Shown here: positions 8,559-19,143 of the stretch, one piece after another
How the letters are laid out: every line of letters starts with the position of its first letter
Position numbering within the stretch: position 1 is the first letter of the stretch
Assembly: GCF_963576675.1 (NCBI RefSeq)
Contig: NC_088913.1
Coordinates: forward strand, 84,133,001-84,197,000
From: Euphorbia lathyris
Taxonomy: Eukaryota; Streptophyta; Magnoliopsida; Malpighiales; Euphorbiaceae
DNA: 64,000 bases
Reading direction: 5' to 3'
Notes under the pieces: generated by a model
Databases searched by the model: none
What the model was told of the DNA's origin: nothing
Seen by the model: the letters and a program-made list of their open reading frames with translations, nothing else
Program-made: the position numbers and the translations under genes

Positions 8559-9950
8559 TTGCAATGTGTGTCTATGACTGATCTAACCTCTGCACCACTC
8601 ACCATAAATTTCCCAGCATGTCGAGAACCATTCATGGCCATTCCTTCGGCTTCAGAACGAACTGCTGCCCCAACACACCGACTGAACAGCAATACTGTTC
8701 CACCGAACCAACCTGAACACCATGTTCCAAACTCACATGCTGCCATTCCTTTACATATTAATATGTCAGTACAACCAGCAGCAGACTCCCTAACATATTC
8801 AGCCCCACCATTACAAAATAGCCCACCAAACCTGATAACACAAACACAACCAACAACAGCCCCCATACCTCCTATAACCATAACCAACACACATAGAATG
8901 GTCACATGGGCACAAACTGGATCACTAAAGCCTAAATCCTATCAAGGTATAACCAATATTGACACACCTTCATGTTTCACAAAAGCATTATCTCAACCCG
9001 AGTGGAGAAAAGCTATGCAATCAAAATACAATGCTCTAATTGACAATGGTACTTGGGAATTGGTTCCGGAACACAGAGCTTCCAATAAAATTGGAAATCG
9101 ATGGGTTTTTCATGTCAAGCTAAAAGCAGATGGGACTGTTGATCGGTATAAAGCATAACTAGTTGCCAAAGGTTATCATCAACGGCCAGGCCTTGACCAT
9201 GAACAAACGTATAATCCTGTCATCAAACCAACTACAATACGTTTGCTATTATCTGTTGCAATTATGCATTCTTGGAATGTGAAAGAAATTGGTGTGAGCA
9301 ATGCATTCCTCCATGGTATATTGGATGAAGAAGTGTACATGGAACAACCGCACGGTTTTGTCAATCCCGACTTCCTAAATCATGTTAGTAAGTTAAGAAA
9401 AAGTCTGTATGGCTTAAAACAGGCTCCAAGAATGTGGCACCAATGCTTAACACAGGCTCTTCTAGCCTTTGGTTTTATTGGCTCAAAAGCCGATTCGTCA
9501 TTGTACTGCTTTAATGCTAAAAATATTCGGCTTTATTTCTTAATTTATGTTGATGACATATTGGTAACGGGTAACTGTACAAAGGCAATTGACAATGTAA
9601 TCAGTCAACTTCAGCAGAAATTTGCAATTAAGGATCTTAGCAGACTCTCTTATTTTATGGGCATTGAGTGTTCTTGGGATAACAACTGTCTGCATCTCAA
9701 TCAACATAAGTACATCAATGATCTTCTAGTAAAATCGCAAATGGCAGATTCAAAGGGCATCTCCACACCCTCTTGTACATCAACAAAACTCAGCAGAGAT
9801 AGTGGTGAATCTTTTACAGATCCTAGCCTATACCGCAACATCGTGGGTGGGTTGCAATACGCGGCCATTACACGACCAGACATCAGTCATTCAGTGAATA
9901 AAGTCAGTAGTTCATGCATAACCCATGCCTTGACCATTGGAAAGCAGTAA
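8559..9950 (+). pseudogene. Copia reverse transcriptase (stops and frameshifts)
   Basis: After a Pro/Thr-rich linker (8559-8900) the frame reads the RT start (EWRKAMQSKYNAL, GTWELVPEH, NRWVFHVKLKADG). An in-frame TAA at 9156-9158 falls where Arg is expected before LVAKGYHQ. The same frame then continues with VSNAFLHGILDEEVYMEQP, the YGLKQAP motif and the catalytic LIYVDDILVTG (about 9541-9573). The SYFMGIE and DISHSVNKV motifs follow. The frame is lost near 9907, a probable one-base indel. The catalytic YVDD is intact but the protein cannot be made whole. Confidence 0.88.
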
Positions 9951-10494
9951 AACACATTTTGAGGTACCTCAATTCTACTTCTTCACATGGTATTCTTTTC
10001 GCAAAGGGACCTCACTTGATATTATTGGTTACACTGATGCGGATTGGGGCGGTGATATCGATGATAGAAAATCAACGACTGGCTGTGCTGTTTTCGTTGG
10101 TCCAAATCTGATTTCCTGGCGCTCTAGAAAACAACACACTGTGTCTCGTTCCTCAATCGAAGCCGAATACAGAGCATTAGCATGTCTGTCGTCTGAGGTG
10201 TTATGGTTGCGTATGCTCACGAGTGAAATCGGAATTCCACTTTCCAAACCTCTCGTACTATATTGTGATAATCTTGGGGCCACTTACTTAACCGCCGATC
10301 CTATCTTTCATGATCGATCCAAGCATCTTGAAATTGATTTTCACTTTGTCAGAGACAAAGTGGCTAAGAAGGAAGTTCAAGTCTGCTATATCCCAACTCT
10401 AGATCAAACAGCAGATATTCTGACAAAGCCATTATCTAAAGCGCGTTTTCAACTCTTACGGGGCAAATTAACAGTGACACCACCATTAATTTGA
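9914..10494 (+). pseudogene. Copia RNase H and C-terminus (frameshifted)
   Basis: The RT-RNase H connection (DHWKAVKHILRYLNST) is read in one frame from 9914. The RNase H core is in another from about 10,020 (YTDADWGGDIDDRKSTTG), so a second indel lies near 10,010. Catalytic residues are visible: Asp in YTDADW, Glu in SSIEAEYRAL, Asp in YCDN. The usual polyprotein end (IPTLDQTADILTKPLS...LLRGKL) is present, with stop TGA at 10492-10494, immediately before the polypurine tract. Confidence 0.88.
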
Positions 10495-10705
10495 GGGGAG
10501 GTGATAAGGATACATATGTAATTAGTCACTCAGTCAAGATAAGCCTTGAATCAGTCTTCTGTAATTTGAATTAGTCTCTTGTATTTTGAATTATCATATC
10601 TTTTGTTGTAACAAACAATCTTGTACAACTTATTTAAAGCAAACCCAATATACCGAAAACATCATTGAGAGTACAATTCTTTAATATCCGCTCTCATGCA
10701 TCAAT
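10493..10705 (+). repeat. Polypurine tract and 3' LTR of the Copia element
   Basis: The purine run GAGGGGAGG (10493-10501) directly precedes TGATAAGGATAC, the likely LTR start at 10502. A TATA-like TTATTTAAAG lies near 10,629. The LTR end is uncertain. A CA at about 10,703 is a plausible terminus, and the next recognisable element begins at 10,716. The 5' LTR needed for comparison is outside the window. Confidence 0.6.
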
Positions 10706-10715
10706 ATATTCATAG

Positions 10716-10820
10716 TGTAACATTCTGATCCAATACCATGTGGATATTATTCGATTTGGTCTAAATCTAACACCTTAGAGCTCACGGTTTTAAAACACGT
10801 CTGTATATATTGCATTCATA
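10716..10820 (-). mobile_element. TRIM LTR fragment
   Basis: The order TGTAACA...CTGATCC...ATTCGATTTGG...CACCTTAGAGCTCACGGTTTTAAAAC matches, in the same order, the LTR end of the small elements at 46.6-47.1 kb and 56.0-56.5 kb. It is read as a minus-strand LTR end without its PBS. Family assignment rests on this within-window comparison. Confidence 0.55.
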
Positions 10821-11266
10821 CTGAACCAATAATTATTATTGTTTATATATATTAACTATAAATATTTTATTAAAATATTATTTTTGTGCTCGCACTTAAA
10901 TTTCATATCCTTGTCGGTATAAAAAGAAAATATGTCTATATATGTATTAGAAATCTAATTATAACTCCTAAATTTGTTAATTTCAACATATGAGATAGTT
11001 TTGTTTCAAAATTTCATCATAATTTGAATTTGGTTTGAGTTTTGAATTAAAAAATTCCAAATTAAGTAGCTGACAAAAAAAATTAAATATCTACTTAGAA
11101 TTATTTGAAGCTTTTCAAAAGTGTTAATCTATTCATTCATTTTCTATAAAAAAAAATAAAAAATAAATATAAGTATTCATTCATATCTCTCTCGTTTTCT
11201 TCTTATCATTAAGGCAACCCTACTCAATCAAAACGGATTACTGTGAGACTAAATTATAAAGATATT
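10821..11266. other. AT-rich intergenic stretch
   Basis: No ORF, repeat boundary or structured element recognised. Confidence 0.5.
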
Positions 11267-11668
11267 GGCCCTGTTTGGTAAAGAGCGTTTTGGGATAAAA
11301 ATAGTGGTTTTGACCAACTTTAGCGGTTTGACCACTGAAACCGCTGATTGGAGTGTTTGGTGGAGAGAGGTTTGAGAGAGAGTTTTGGGATGAAAACGCT
11401 AATTTAGAAAAAGCTCCTTTTATGAGCTTTTTCAATTAGCGTTTTGTAATATTAAAATTAATGGACTTCTTTAACCCTAATAGATAGACTCCTCCCCCAA
11501 TATTAAAAAAAGAAATGCCCTTATTCGTCTTTTTGCACAAACCGCTATTATCAATCAGCTAATTTTTACCAAACAGATCTACACAAACAGCTAGTCAAAT
11601 CAGCTAATGTAATCAGCTAACAGCTAACAGCTAATGTAATCAGCTAACAGCTAATTCCCAAACAGGGC
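11267..11668 (+). mobile_element. MITE, family 1 (GGCCCTGTTTGG ends)
   Basis: The ends are inverted: GGCCCTGTTTGGTAAAG at the left and ATTCCCAAACAGGGC at the right. Internal wording (TTTTGGGATAAAAATAG; repeated AGCTAACAGCTAATG near the right end) recurs in reverse orientation at 47,431-47,806. The element is about 400 bp with no coding capacity. The superfamily is probably hAT or PIF/Harbinger. The TSD (TATT?) is not clear. Confidence 0.7.
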
Positions 11669-12030
11669 TATTATATACATAAAAAAATAAATAAATAGTT
11701 AGAGGCTAAATATCTTGAAAGTAAGGAATGAGGTTGAAATTTATTTTTAATGTTTTTGATAAAGTGCAGATTTAGTCGTAACGTATAAAATTATCGAAAT
11801 TTAATCTTAATGTTTTTAAGCAAGATCAATTTTAGCCATACATTATAGAAAATTTGAAAATACTGATTTGACTGTTATTTAATTATCACATCATTCTATT
11901 AAAATTAACTAAAATATTTCTCACTTTTGGGTTGAGAGGAGTCAGTTTCTTCTACTATTTCGTAAGGATCGTCTTTGAACTAGATTATCTGAATCTTCTT
12001 ATCGCGTCCATGGAAGAGACCTCCGCGAAC
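11669..12030. other. Degenerate MITE-like sequence
   Basis: The stretch contains diverged phrases (TTAATCTTAATGTTTTTAAGC, TTTTAGCCATACATTATAG) resembling long-inverted-repeat MITE arms seen elsewhere in the window. Boundaries cannot be set. Confidence 0.3.
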
Positions 12031-12036
12031 CTGTAG

Positions 12037-12833
12037 TTGAGCATGGCTGAGGATGAGGAGTTTCCAGTGGGAGACGATCAGGCGATGCTGGAAGGAGGCC
12101 CTAATGAATTCTGTTTAGTGGGTGAGTTCCTTACCAATCACACAGTGAAGTTCCCTGTCACGAAGCATAGAATGACAAGATTATGGAGACCGAGGAAAGG
12201 GATAACGATGAGGGATTTAGAAGTAGGGAGATACATGTTTCAATTATACCATATTCTTGACCTAAAGAAGATTATCGATGGCGGCCCATGGACCTTTGAT
12301 GGCCACATACTGTTGGTTCACCATGTCCAATATGGAGATGTCCCTCTGAATGTTCCCCTCTTTTCCCTATGTGTATGGGTTCAAGTTTATGACATACCAC
12401 TGGGTTATATGACTCGGAATGTTGGCAAATTACAGAGCGATCCTATTAGCACTCTTCAAAACCCTAATATGACCTTGAGTTGGATATGCATGAACTTCTC
12501 TATCCAACTCAAGGTCATGTTGGGGTTTTGAAGAGTGCTAATGGGATCCCTCCGAATTAGATTGATATGTGTTGCCGGGACATTCCATTTGAGGTAGGCT
12601 ATGAGCGGAAGAAGATAGTGGCTAGTCTTCAAGTTAGTGGAGTGGAGACTAAGAAGGTTCGTGGCTGGCCCGTTCGATATAATGTGAGGGTTTGGAAGAG
12701 AATCCAAGCAATTATTGGGGAGTGGTTCGACAAGTTTTGCCAAAATATCCCATTTGATGTCGGTAGAAAGTGGAAGACGAATGTCAAGGAGAAAGAGAAC
12801 CGGGGGAAGTCACAAGTTGAGGCCTTTGTGTGA
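12037..12833 (+). pseudogene. LINE ORF1-like gene fragment with DUF4283-type domain (broken)
   Basis: From about 12,043 the frame encodes a protein close to the DUF4283 domain of plant L1-type LINE ORF1: acidic start, FCLVGEFLTNHTVKFP, then MTRLWRPRKGITMRDLEVGRY, FQLYHILDLKKIIDGGPWTFDGHIL and WVQVYDIPLGYMTRNVGKL. The frame is then broken by a 110-bp hairpin insertion (12,439-12,548). Downstream to 12,833 a shifted frame keeps a basic region (PFEVGYERKKIV and later). ORF2 (endonuclease/RT) does not follow, so the piece is an isolated remnant. In intact LINEs the domain binds element RNA, which is family knowledge. Short ORFs over the hairpin are artefacts of the inverted repeat. Confidence 0.75.
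12439..12548. mobile_element. 110-bp hairpin (foldback) insertion in LINE ORF1
   Basis: Arms 12,439-12,486 and 12,501-12,548 are inverted copies of 48 bp with three mismatches, all transitions, separated by a 14-nt loop. The insert disrupts the ORF1 frame. No clear TSD is visible. It could be a tiny MITE or a local inverted duplication. Confidence 0.85.
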
Positions 12834-12841
12834 GAAATAGA

Positions 12842-12985
12842 TCCCACTCACCGAGTGGATCATTAAAATGGCATCAAAAGTTTCAGCATGCATCTCACTC
12901 AATGTGTGTGAATCCCACTCACCGTGTGTAATTTCGAAATGAATCCGATCGTATAGCTATTCCCACTCGTCGAGTAGGCTCTTTA
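12842..12985. repeat. Short inverted repeats CCCACTC-NCC-GAGTGG (3 copies)
   Basis: Related units start near 12,844 (CCCACTCACCGAGTGG), 12,911 (CCCACTCACCGTGTGT) and 12,964 (CCCACTCGTCGAGTAG), spaced 50-70 bp. Each is, or was, a 6-bp inverted repeat around three bases, the same geometry as the LTR array at 2682-3985 but with a different sequence. Confidence 0.6.
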
Positions 12986-13497
12986 AAAGGTCTTACAAAT
13001 CAGCCTTGCCCCTCACTCCAGTTTCACTCTAATTACAACTCTGGTACCTCTTATTTACAACCCATGCTAGCCCTTTTACCCCTATCCCCATTTTACCCAT
13101 TTAAGCTTTATCTACCTAGTTAAATGTATTTACCCTTTTTGTAATTTCAATTTTAGGTTTAAGGATAATATAAATTCGTCTCTTTCATTTATAACACTTA
13201 AACTTTTCATTAATAAAAAATATATTAAAGTTTTTTTTGTTAAGGTTTTATACCTTCAACAATGGGGGATTTCATGGTTTTCTACGGGTTTAGCACGTGA
13301 ATACTGGAATTAACTCATAGTTTAGCCAGAAAAGAAACCTCTTTATTGATTTAAGATTAAAATCAACTCGTTCAATATTAATCCGCATCAAATTTTCATC
13401 TCTAAAAAAATATAAATACCTAGTTTGAAAATTTCAGAATATAATTGAAATTGATGTAAAAAAAAAAAAAAAAACTTAGCATTATGTTTTATGGCCG

Positions 13498-13892
13498 GTA
13501 AATTGCATTAATAGTCAACTGAATTTTGAGTTCAATTTGGAAAAAGTTATTCAGTTTTTTTCTTTTTTTTAATTAAAGTTAGTTTTCTTTTATTTCAATA
13601 AAGTCATCCCAATCGAACATATGATATACCAGTCACATGATAAAAAAAAATAAAAAATATTTTTATTTACTTAATTTAACTCTAGTGACATACATGTAAT
13701 TGAAACGTGTATGTATATTATATGTAAAGTAAGTTTTTTTCAACGTGGTTGTTACGTCACTATTATAGTGATTTTGTCTGAATTTGTAGAAATGACTTTA
13801 TTGAAAGAAAAAAAATAGATGTTTTTATTGAAACAAAATAACTTTTGTAAACTAATTCCCAACTTTACTAACCATTGATGCAATTCACTCGT
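13498..13892. mobile_element. MITE-like element with long inverted ends
   Basis: The left end GGTAAATTGCATTAATAGTC and the right end ATTGATGCAATTCAC are inverted and imperfect, about 395 bp apart. The wording resembles the GGGTAAATTACACC...CCATGG family at 15.2, 44.8, 46.0 and 48.7 kb, so it may be a diverged relative. No coding capacity. Confidence 0.5.
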
Positions 13893-14050
13893 TTTATGGT
13901 ATTCTATATATTATTGAGCCTATTAGTCACAAACATCAGTATTTAAATAGACCTTAATTACTAAATAAATTTGGTTATTTAGTAATTCATCATTAGATTT
14001 AGACTTATAAAATCTAAGTTTTAAGATGTTTTGAATCACCACCATATGAT

Positions 14051-14752
14051 TTTAATAAGGCAAAAAGCATCCTAAGATCCCTGATCTTTCATTGTTTGGT
14101 GCATTAAGCCCTCGATCTTTTATTTAGACACATTGAGCCCCTGATCTTTCACCATTTGGTGCATTAAGCCCTCGATCTTTCATTTAGACACATTGAGCCC
14201 TTGATCTTTCATATATGGGTGTATTAGGTCCTTCCGTAAATCAATTAATATATAGGTTTATTAAGGGCATGTTTGGTGTGACAACAAATGATGTTCTAAA
14301 AATAAAAAATTCTAAAATAAAAAATATATTATACAAATTAATAAAAATAATTTAAATAAAAAATAAAAAATTTATTGAACACAATAAAACCTTGTTTTTC
14401 GATAATTATGTTCTAAAAATAAAAATAATGTTAAAATTGAAGCACATTTTGTGGAAATAAGAAGGATAATTTTATCAATAACAAGTAACTAAAAACATGT
14501 GAAACGCTGCGGTTATATAAACCTAACCAAACATGCCCTTAATAAACTTATATATTAATTGATTTACGGAAGGGTCTAATACACCCATATATGAAAGATC
14601 AAGGGCTCAATATGTCTAAATGAAAGATCGAGGGCTTAATGCACCAAATGATGAAAGATCAGGGGCTCAATGTGTCTAAATAAAAGATCGATGGCTTAAT
14701 GCACCAAACAATGAAAGATCAAGGGCCTCAGGATGCTTTTTGCCTTTTAATA
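14051..14752. mobile_element. Foldback element with tandem-repeat arms (688 bp plus TSD)
   Basis: The element 14,058-14,745 begins AGGCAAAAAGCATCC and ends GGATGCTTTTTGCCT. It is flanked by TTTAATA on both sides (14,051-14,057 and 14,746-14,752). The arms are roughly 220 bp. Each arm consists of a 60-bp unit (TGATCTTTCA...GAGCCCC) repeated about 2.3 times. Toward the centre lies a second inverted pair, TTAAGGGCATGTTTGG (from about 14,263), which resembles the ends of the MITE at 17,942, so the centre may be a nested MITE. A Mutator-type foldback is plausible. The TSD length of 7 bp is shorter than the typical 9. Confidence 0.8.
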
Positions 14753-15214
14753 AACCTAAATTTAACGGTGAATGATAAATACTACATAGTTAATCACAAA
14801 ATCTATATCTCATAACGAGGATAACATGAAATTATTTTCCAACTTGTCACCCCCTTTGAAATAAAATCTACCAACAACTACTATTTTTGGTGTATACAAA
14901 ATTTGAAGTTGATACATTGATTATTGATCTTTAATGTGAAATTAATGTATGATTATAACCCTACATCTGCCAATTAAGACAAGTGAGCTTGTCTAAAATG
15001 AAATTATTTGTTTAACTTTTGGGGGGATTTTACCTATTATGTTAGTTGGTGATAAGGTTAAGATAAGATAGTGGGTTTTGAATAAAATTCAATTGAAAGG
15101 ACCACTTGATTATGATGGCTAAATTGATTTTAAATTGTGATTCATCACATAAAATAATTTTCTTTCTATGGGTTTTGGATTTTGTTAACATGTTATTGGA
15201 TATGGTAAAATTTA
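14753..15214. other. AT-rich intergenic stretch
   Basis: No supported gene or element. A 62-codon ORF at 15,106 has no recognisable content and runs into the next MITE. Confidence 0.4.
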
Positions 15215-16014
15215 GGGGTAAATTACATCAATGGCTACTGAACTTTACATTTTTTAACACCGGTGGTCATTCAACGCCTCAAAACAACTGTTAACGGCTT
15301 CAAAATAAAAAATTCGAGGAGTTAATGATATTCTAAGAAACTTTAATTCTTGAAAATTTTCGTTTTGAGGTCATTTATGTGTTGTTTGGTTAGGTGAGAG
15401 AAAGTGAATTTTTAGAGAGAGAAAGCTAAAAAAAAGTGATTTTGAAAATTAAAAAATGTGGTTTTATGGTAAATATTGTTTATGAACCACTTTAATTATT
15501 TGAATATTCGGGTAAATTATACCATGGCCACTGAACTTTACCCATTTAATATTGTGGCCGCTGAAGTTCAATTATTAACAATATGACCTCTGAACTTTAC
15601 ACTTTTTTAACATCAGTGGCCACTCAACGCCTCAAAACGGCCGTTGACGGTCTGAAAATAAAAAATCGAAGAGTTAATAACATTCTAAAGAATTTTAATT
15701 CTTGAAAATTTTCGTTTTGAGGTCATTTAGGTGTTGTTTGGTTATGAGAGAGAGTGAATATTTAGAAAGAGAAAGATAAAAAAAAGTGATTTTGGGAAAT
15801 AAAAAATGTGGTTTCATGGTAAATGTCGTTCTAAACAACTTTAATTCTTGAATATTTTCATTTTGAGGTCGTTAACGCTCATTTTAAAAAACTTGGTTAA
15901 AGTTGAGTGGCCGTCGGTGTAAAAAGTGTAAAGTTTAGTGACAATACCGTTAAGATTTGAAGTTCAATGACCACAATATTAAAATGGGTAAAGTTCAGTG
16001 GCCATGGATGCAAC
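15215..16014. mobile_element. Nested copies of the GGGTAAATTAC / CCATGG MITE family
   Basis: An outer copy begins GGGGTAAATTACATCAATGGC at 15,215 and a related right end (AAAGTTCAGTGGCCATGGATG) closes near 16,014. A second left end (GGGTAAATTATACCATGGCC) lies at about 15,511, and the body (GGCCACTCAACGCCTCAAAA, ATTTTCGTTTTGAGGTCATTT) occurs twice. This indicates nesting or a tandem duplication. The family recurs near 44.8, 46.0 and 48.7 kb. The copy at 46.0 kb has a Mutator-like TSD. Confidence 0.7.
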
Positions 16015-16270
16015 ATTTTAAGATAGTTAACAGTCATTTATGATCATTTTGAGGAGTCAGCGAAATAAAATGCATCAATATGTTCAAAAACTATACATAT
16101 AAAAATTATTTTGGTACATTTCATTTGACCGACATTATTCTTTTATCAAATCCAACTGATAATTGAAATAAAAAATATCATATTATTGATTAAAATCGAA
16201 TAACAAATATAAAATAATCAAATTAAAATTTTATTTAAATTATGGGAGGGATCCAATTGAAAATCTATAT

Positions 16271-16525
16271 CTATATATAATATAAAACAGTAACGATAGA
16301 ACTGATGTGTCACTTCCTCCTTTTTTATTAATAAAAAATATAATATATTAACTTTAGTTATATTATTATATTTATTTATAAAAAGATTATTCTATCCGTA
16401 CTATATCTAAGGGTTCTACAGAATTTAAATTAATCCCTAAAATCTCTCTAATTCTCTGCATATCTATATCTAAATGTTCAGCATAATTTAAATTAATCCC
16501 TAAAATCTCTCTAATTCTCTGCATA
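16271..16525 (+). repeat. Duplicated Helitron 5' end and 57-bp direct repeats
   Basis: TCTATATATAATATAAAACA occurs at 16,271 and again at 16,526. In between, AATTTAAATTAATCCCTAAA...CTCTGCATATCTATAT is present twice in tandem (about 16,421-16,473 and 16,488-16,540). This looks like a truncated Helitron head next to a complete one. Confidence 0.55.
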
Positions 16526-16686
16526 TCTATATATAATATAAAACAGTAACGATGGAGCTGAGGTGTCACTTCATTATTTTTTTACTGATAAAAACTATAA
16601 TATAATATATAATATATTAATTTTAATTATATTATTATATTTATCTATAAAAAAATTAAATGTGAAAATAAAATAATAATATTTAA

Positions 16687-17450
16687 TTTATATAGCCAGG
16701 GGAGGATGCAGGGGGTCAACCCCCCCTTCATCCCATTAAAAAAAAAATTTAAATCCAAAAATAAGGGTCAAAGTGCAAAAATACTCCTAATGTTTTGGGT
16801 CAGGAGCAATTTTATCCCTAACATCTAAAATCTAAAATGGTACAGTTTTATCCCTAATGTTGGAAGCCACGAGCAATTTAACTCCTAACGTTGATAAATT
16901 GGGTCAATTTGAGAAATAATTCATCAAACTGTCTTCTCGGTCATGAATAATAGTGTCTGAAATTGATCCAATTTATCAACGTTATGGGTAAAATTGGTAC
17001 AAAATTACAAAATTGATATGCAATTGGTGCAAAATAAAGAAAAAAATGACTGTATTTTATAATAGTGTTTGAAATTGATCCAATTTATCAAAGTTATGGA
17101 TAAAATTGCTATTGGCTACAAACATTAGGGGTAAAATTGCACCATTTTAGATGTTAGGGGTAAAATTACACCTGACCCAAAACGTTAGGGATATTTGATG
17201 CGTAACAACCCGAGAATCCCGGAAATGGATGATTATCCGTCGGAAACATTATAATTTACGTTTTTTATAAAAAAAAACATGAAAATAATGCATGACAATT
17301 GAACGATTTTGCATTCTTCGTCACCAAAAATTGAACAATTTTGCATTTTTTGTCATAAAAAATTGAACAATTTTATATTGTTTGTCTAAAATTTTTTTAC
17401 GTAGAATTTTGCCCCCCTCCTTCAAATCCTGGATTCACCACTTTATATAG
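16687..17450. mobile_element. hAT-like element with TSD TTTATATAG
   Basis: TTTATATAG at 16,687-16,695 and 17,442-17,450 flanks a 746-bp element. Its ends are CCAGGGGAGGATGCAGG (left) and CCTGGATTCACCAC (right), a decayed version of the common CAGTGGCGGATCCAGG hAT-type terminus. A TSD of 8 (or 9) bp fits hAT. The interior contains another inverted-repeat element. No transposase. Confidence 0.65.
16768..17202. mobile_element. Foldback MITE inside the hAT-like element
   Basis: The inverted arms read CTAATGTTTTGGGTCAGGAG...TTTTATCCCTAACATCTAAAA on the left and the matching complement TTTTAGATGTTAGGGGTAAA...CTGACCCAAAACGTTAGGG on the right. Arms are about 70 bp with several mismatches. This is the third level of a three-level nest. 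Confidence 0.65.
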
Positions 17451-17937
17451 CACTTTTATATCATTAATTGTAATTATTAAATTATATTTTTGTTAATATT
17501 TATATATTAAGATGAATCCGTTCATTGCATGGGTAAAAAAAACTAGTTTCAATATACATTTTAAGATTAATTTAAAATTTTAGAAAATTAGTGCTTTAAT
17601 TTACTTCCAAATTTGAGGAGCTAATTAATTAGAAAGTTGGATACCTAATTAACTTTGGGTTCCTTACATGAAAATCACAAATGTTAATAATATTATTGTT
17701 TTATTAATGTTGGTGTTTTAATTATTAATATATTAAAAAATATAAATCTTTATTTTGTAAATGTCAAGTAATTATTGATAAAATTGTAGATATTTTTTAA
17801 AATCTGAATTTCTATGTAAATTTCCCATTAACTTTTCATTGAGAACTTAATTGGGCTTTAAACCAAGAATTTTTTTTTTCTTTTTTAGGCAAGAAAAAAA
17901 CTTAAAATTGCAAGAAGATTTACATTTTATAAACATA

Positions 17938-18237
17938 TTAAGGGCATATTTGGTTGCTGATTTGCATGCTTCTATTTGTCTTTTCACTTTAAACTAAAGA
18001 GTTTAATGTGTTTGGTTAGTGACCTCATATTTGCCTTTTATACTTGAAAATCAGTATTAGGTGTTTGGTTAGTGACATCTTGTTTGTTTGGTTAGTGACC
18101 TATTGTTTACATTTTACACCTGAAAAACAGCCTTTTACAAAACCACAGAATCTCTGCTTTTTGGAAAAAGCAGATTTTTCCAACAGCAAACAACAAACCG
18201 TAATAGCAAACAGTAGGTAAAACAAACAGACCCTTAA
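17938..18237 (-). mobile_element. MITE, family 2 (Harbinger-like), minus orientation
   Basis: TTAA flanks the element on both sides (17,938-17,941; 18,234-18,237). Reversed, it starts GGGTCTGTTTGTTTTACCTA and shares long segments (TTTGCTGTTGGAAAAA, AAAGCAGAGATTCT, GGTCACTAACCAAACA) with the element at 50,153-50,460. A 3-bp TTA or TAA duplication suits PIF/Harbinger. Confidence 0.75.
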
Positions 18238-19143
18238 TATGTAATTATTCTCTATATATTATGATTTTACAACATAATTTAAAAAATCTAGACTCTAATT
18301 TATAAATCATAAACCCTAGAAAATATATTCTAAACTTCTAATTTATAAATTTTAATCTTTAAAATATATTAAAAATACTGACTTTACTAATTTGACATAA
18401 TCCAAAATTATGACTTGACATAATTGTAAATAGTTTTTAAAAAATGAATTTGTGGGTAATTTTCCCATATAAAAAAGCAAAAATATTGGTTAGGTGGGCT
18501 AGGTGTTAGTGTAGTTGGGCTGCGATCGGCTTAGAACTCAGTCCAATCATGGATGGGCCTGGACTAGGTCTAAGCTGGGCCCTAACTGGTCAATTCTGGA
18601 GCTATACACGGAGCCATAAATCTAGGCCATATTACATTAGAAACCATATTAGATATAAAATTATCAAAATTAAATTTAAATATGTCAGTCTTTGTTTATA
18701 TATAAAAAAATAAAATAAAATAAAGTATGTCATAATTAAAAAATTCCAAACCTTAATTAATTTTAAATCAAAAAAAATATATTATAAATTCATAATTTAT
18801 AAATCTTAATTCTTAAAATATATTAAAAAAATAATTAATTTAATTTAATATAATTTAAATTATTATTTGAGATTTTAAAAAAAAGATTTTATATGTAAAT
18901 TATTAATTTATGATTTTCTATGACATAGTTATAAATAAATTTCCCATCAATTTAACTGAACCAACAAAATGAGAGATTTTATTGGAAGGGTCACTGTACT
19001 TTTTGTGACACATGTCCTTTTCATGACAAAAATGATGGTCACTAAAGCTTAGAGCTAATTTAAAATAAATCATTATATTTCAATAAAATAACTCTAATTT
19101 TCCTTTTATTTTAGTAAAGTAATTCCAAACAATTCACAAAAAA
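18238..19143. other. AT-rich stretch, no gene
   Basis: It contains a short GC-richer patch at 18,490-18,620 (GGGCTAGG, GGGCCTGG, GGGCCC words), probably half of an old element, and otherwise AT-rich sequence without ORFs. Confidence 0.4.

Larger units (their letters stand above)
4225..10705 (+). mobile_element. Degenerate Copia element, Ale/Retrofit type, with nested insertions
   Basis: The coding order is gag end, protease, integrase, reverse transcriptase, RNase H, then a polypurine tract and LTR, which is the Copia order. Integrase and RT wording resembles the Ale (Hopscotch/Retrofit) lineage. The 5' LTR and gag start lie left of the gypsy-like insertion, outside the window. The solo LTR at 4887-7603 interrupts it. 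Removing that insertion plus one TSD copy keeps the frame (2,722 bp shifts frame 1 to frame 2, exactly as observed). Several stops and frameshifts show that it is dead. Confidence 0.85.
16526..17546 (+). mobile_element. Non-autonomous Helitron with nested insertion
   Basis: The 5' end starts TCTATATATAATATAAAACA after A. The 3' end shows a short hairpin (CCGTTCATTGCATGGG) followed by an A-run and CTAG at 17,543-17,546, with T next. This matches the Helitron signature (5' TC, 3' hairpin plus CTRR, insertion between A and T). No Rep/helicase coding is present. Most of its length is an hAT-like insertion (16,696-17,441). Confidence 0.7.

Noticed and set aside
14261..14540. Independent annotation of the inner MITE of the foldback element as a family 2 copy
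   Set aside because: Its ends resemble family 2, but the interior shows no convincing match and the arms continue smoothly across its border, so it is only mentioned inside the foldback entry.
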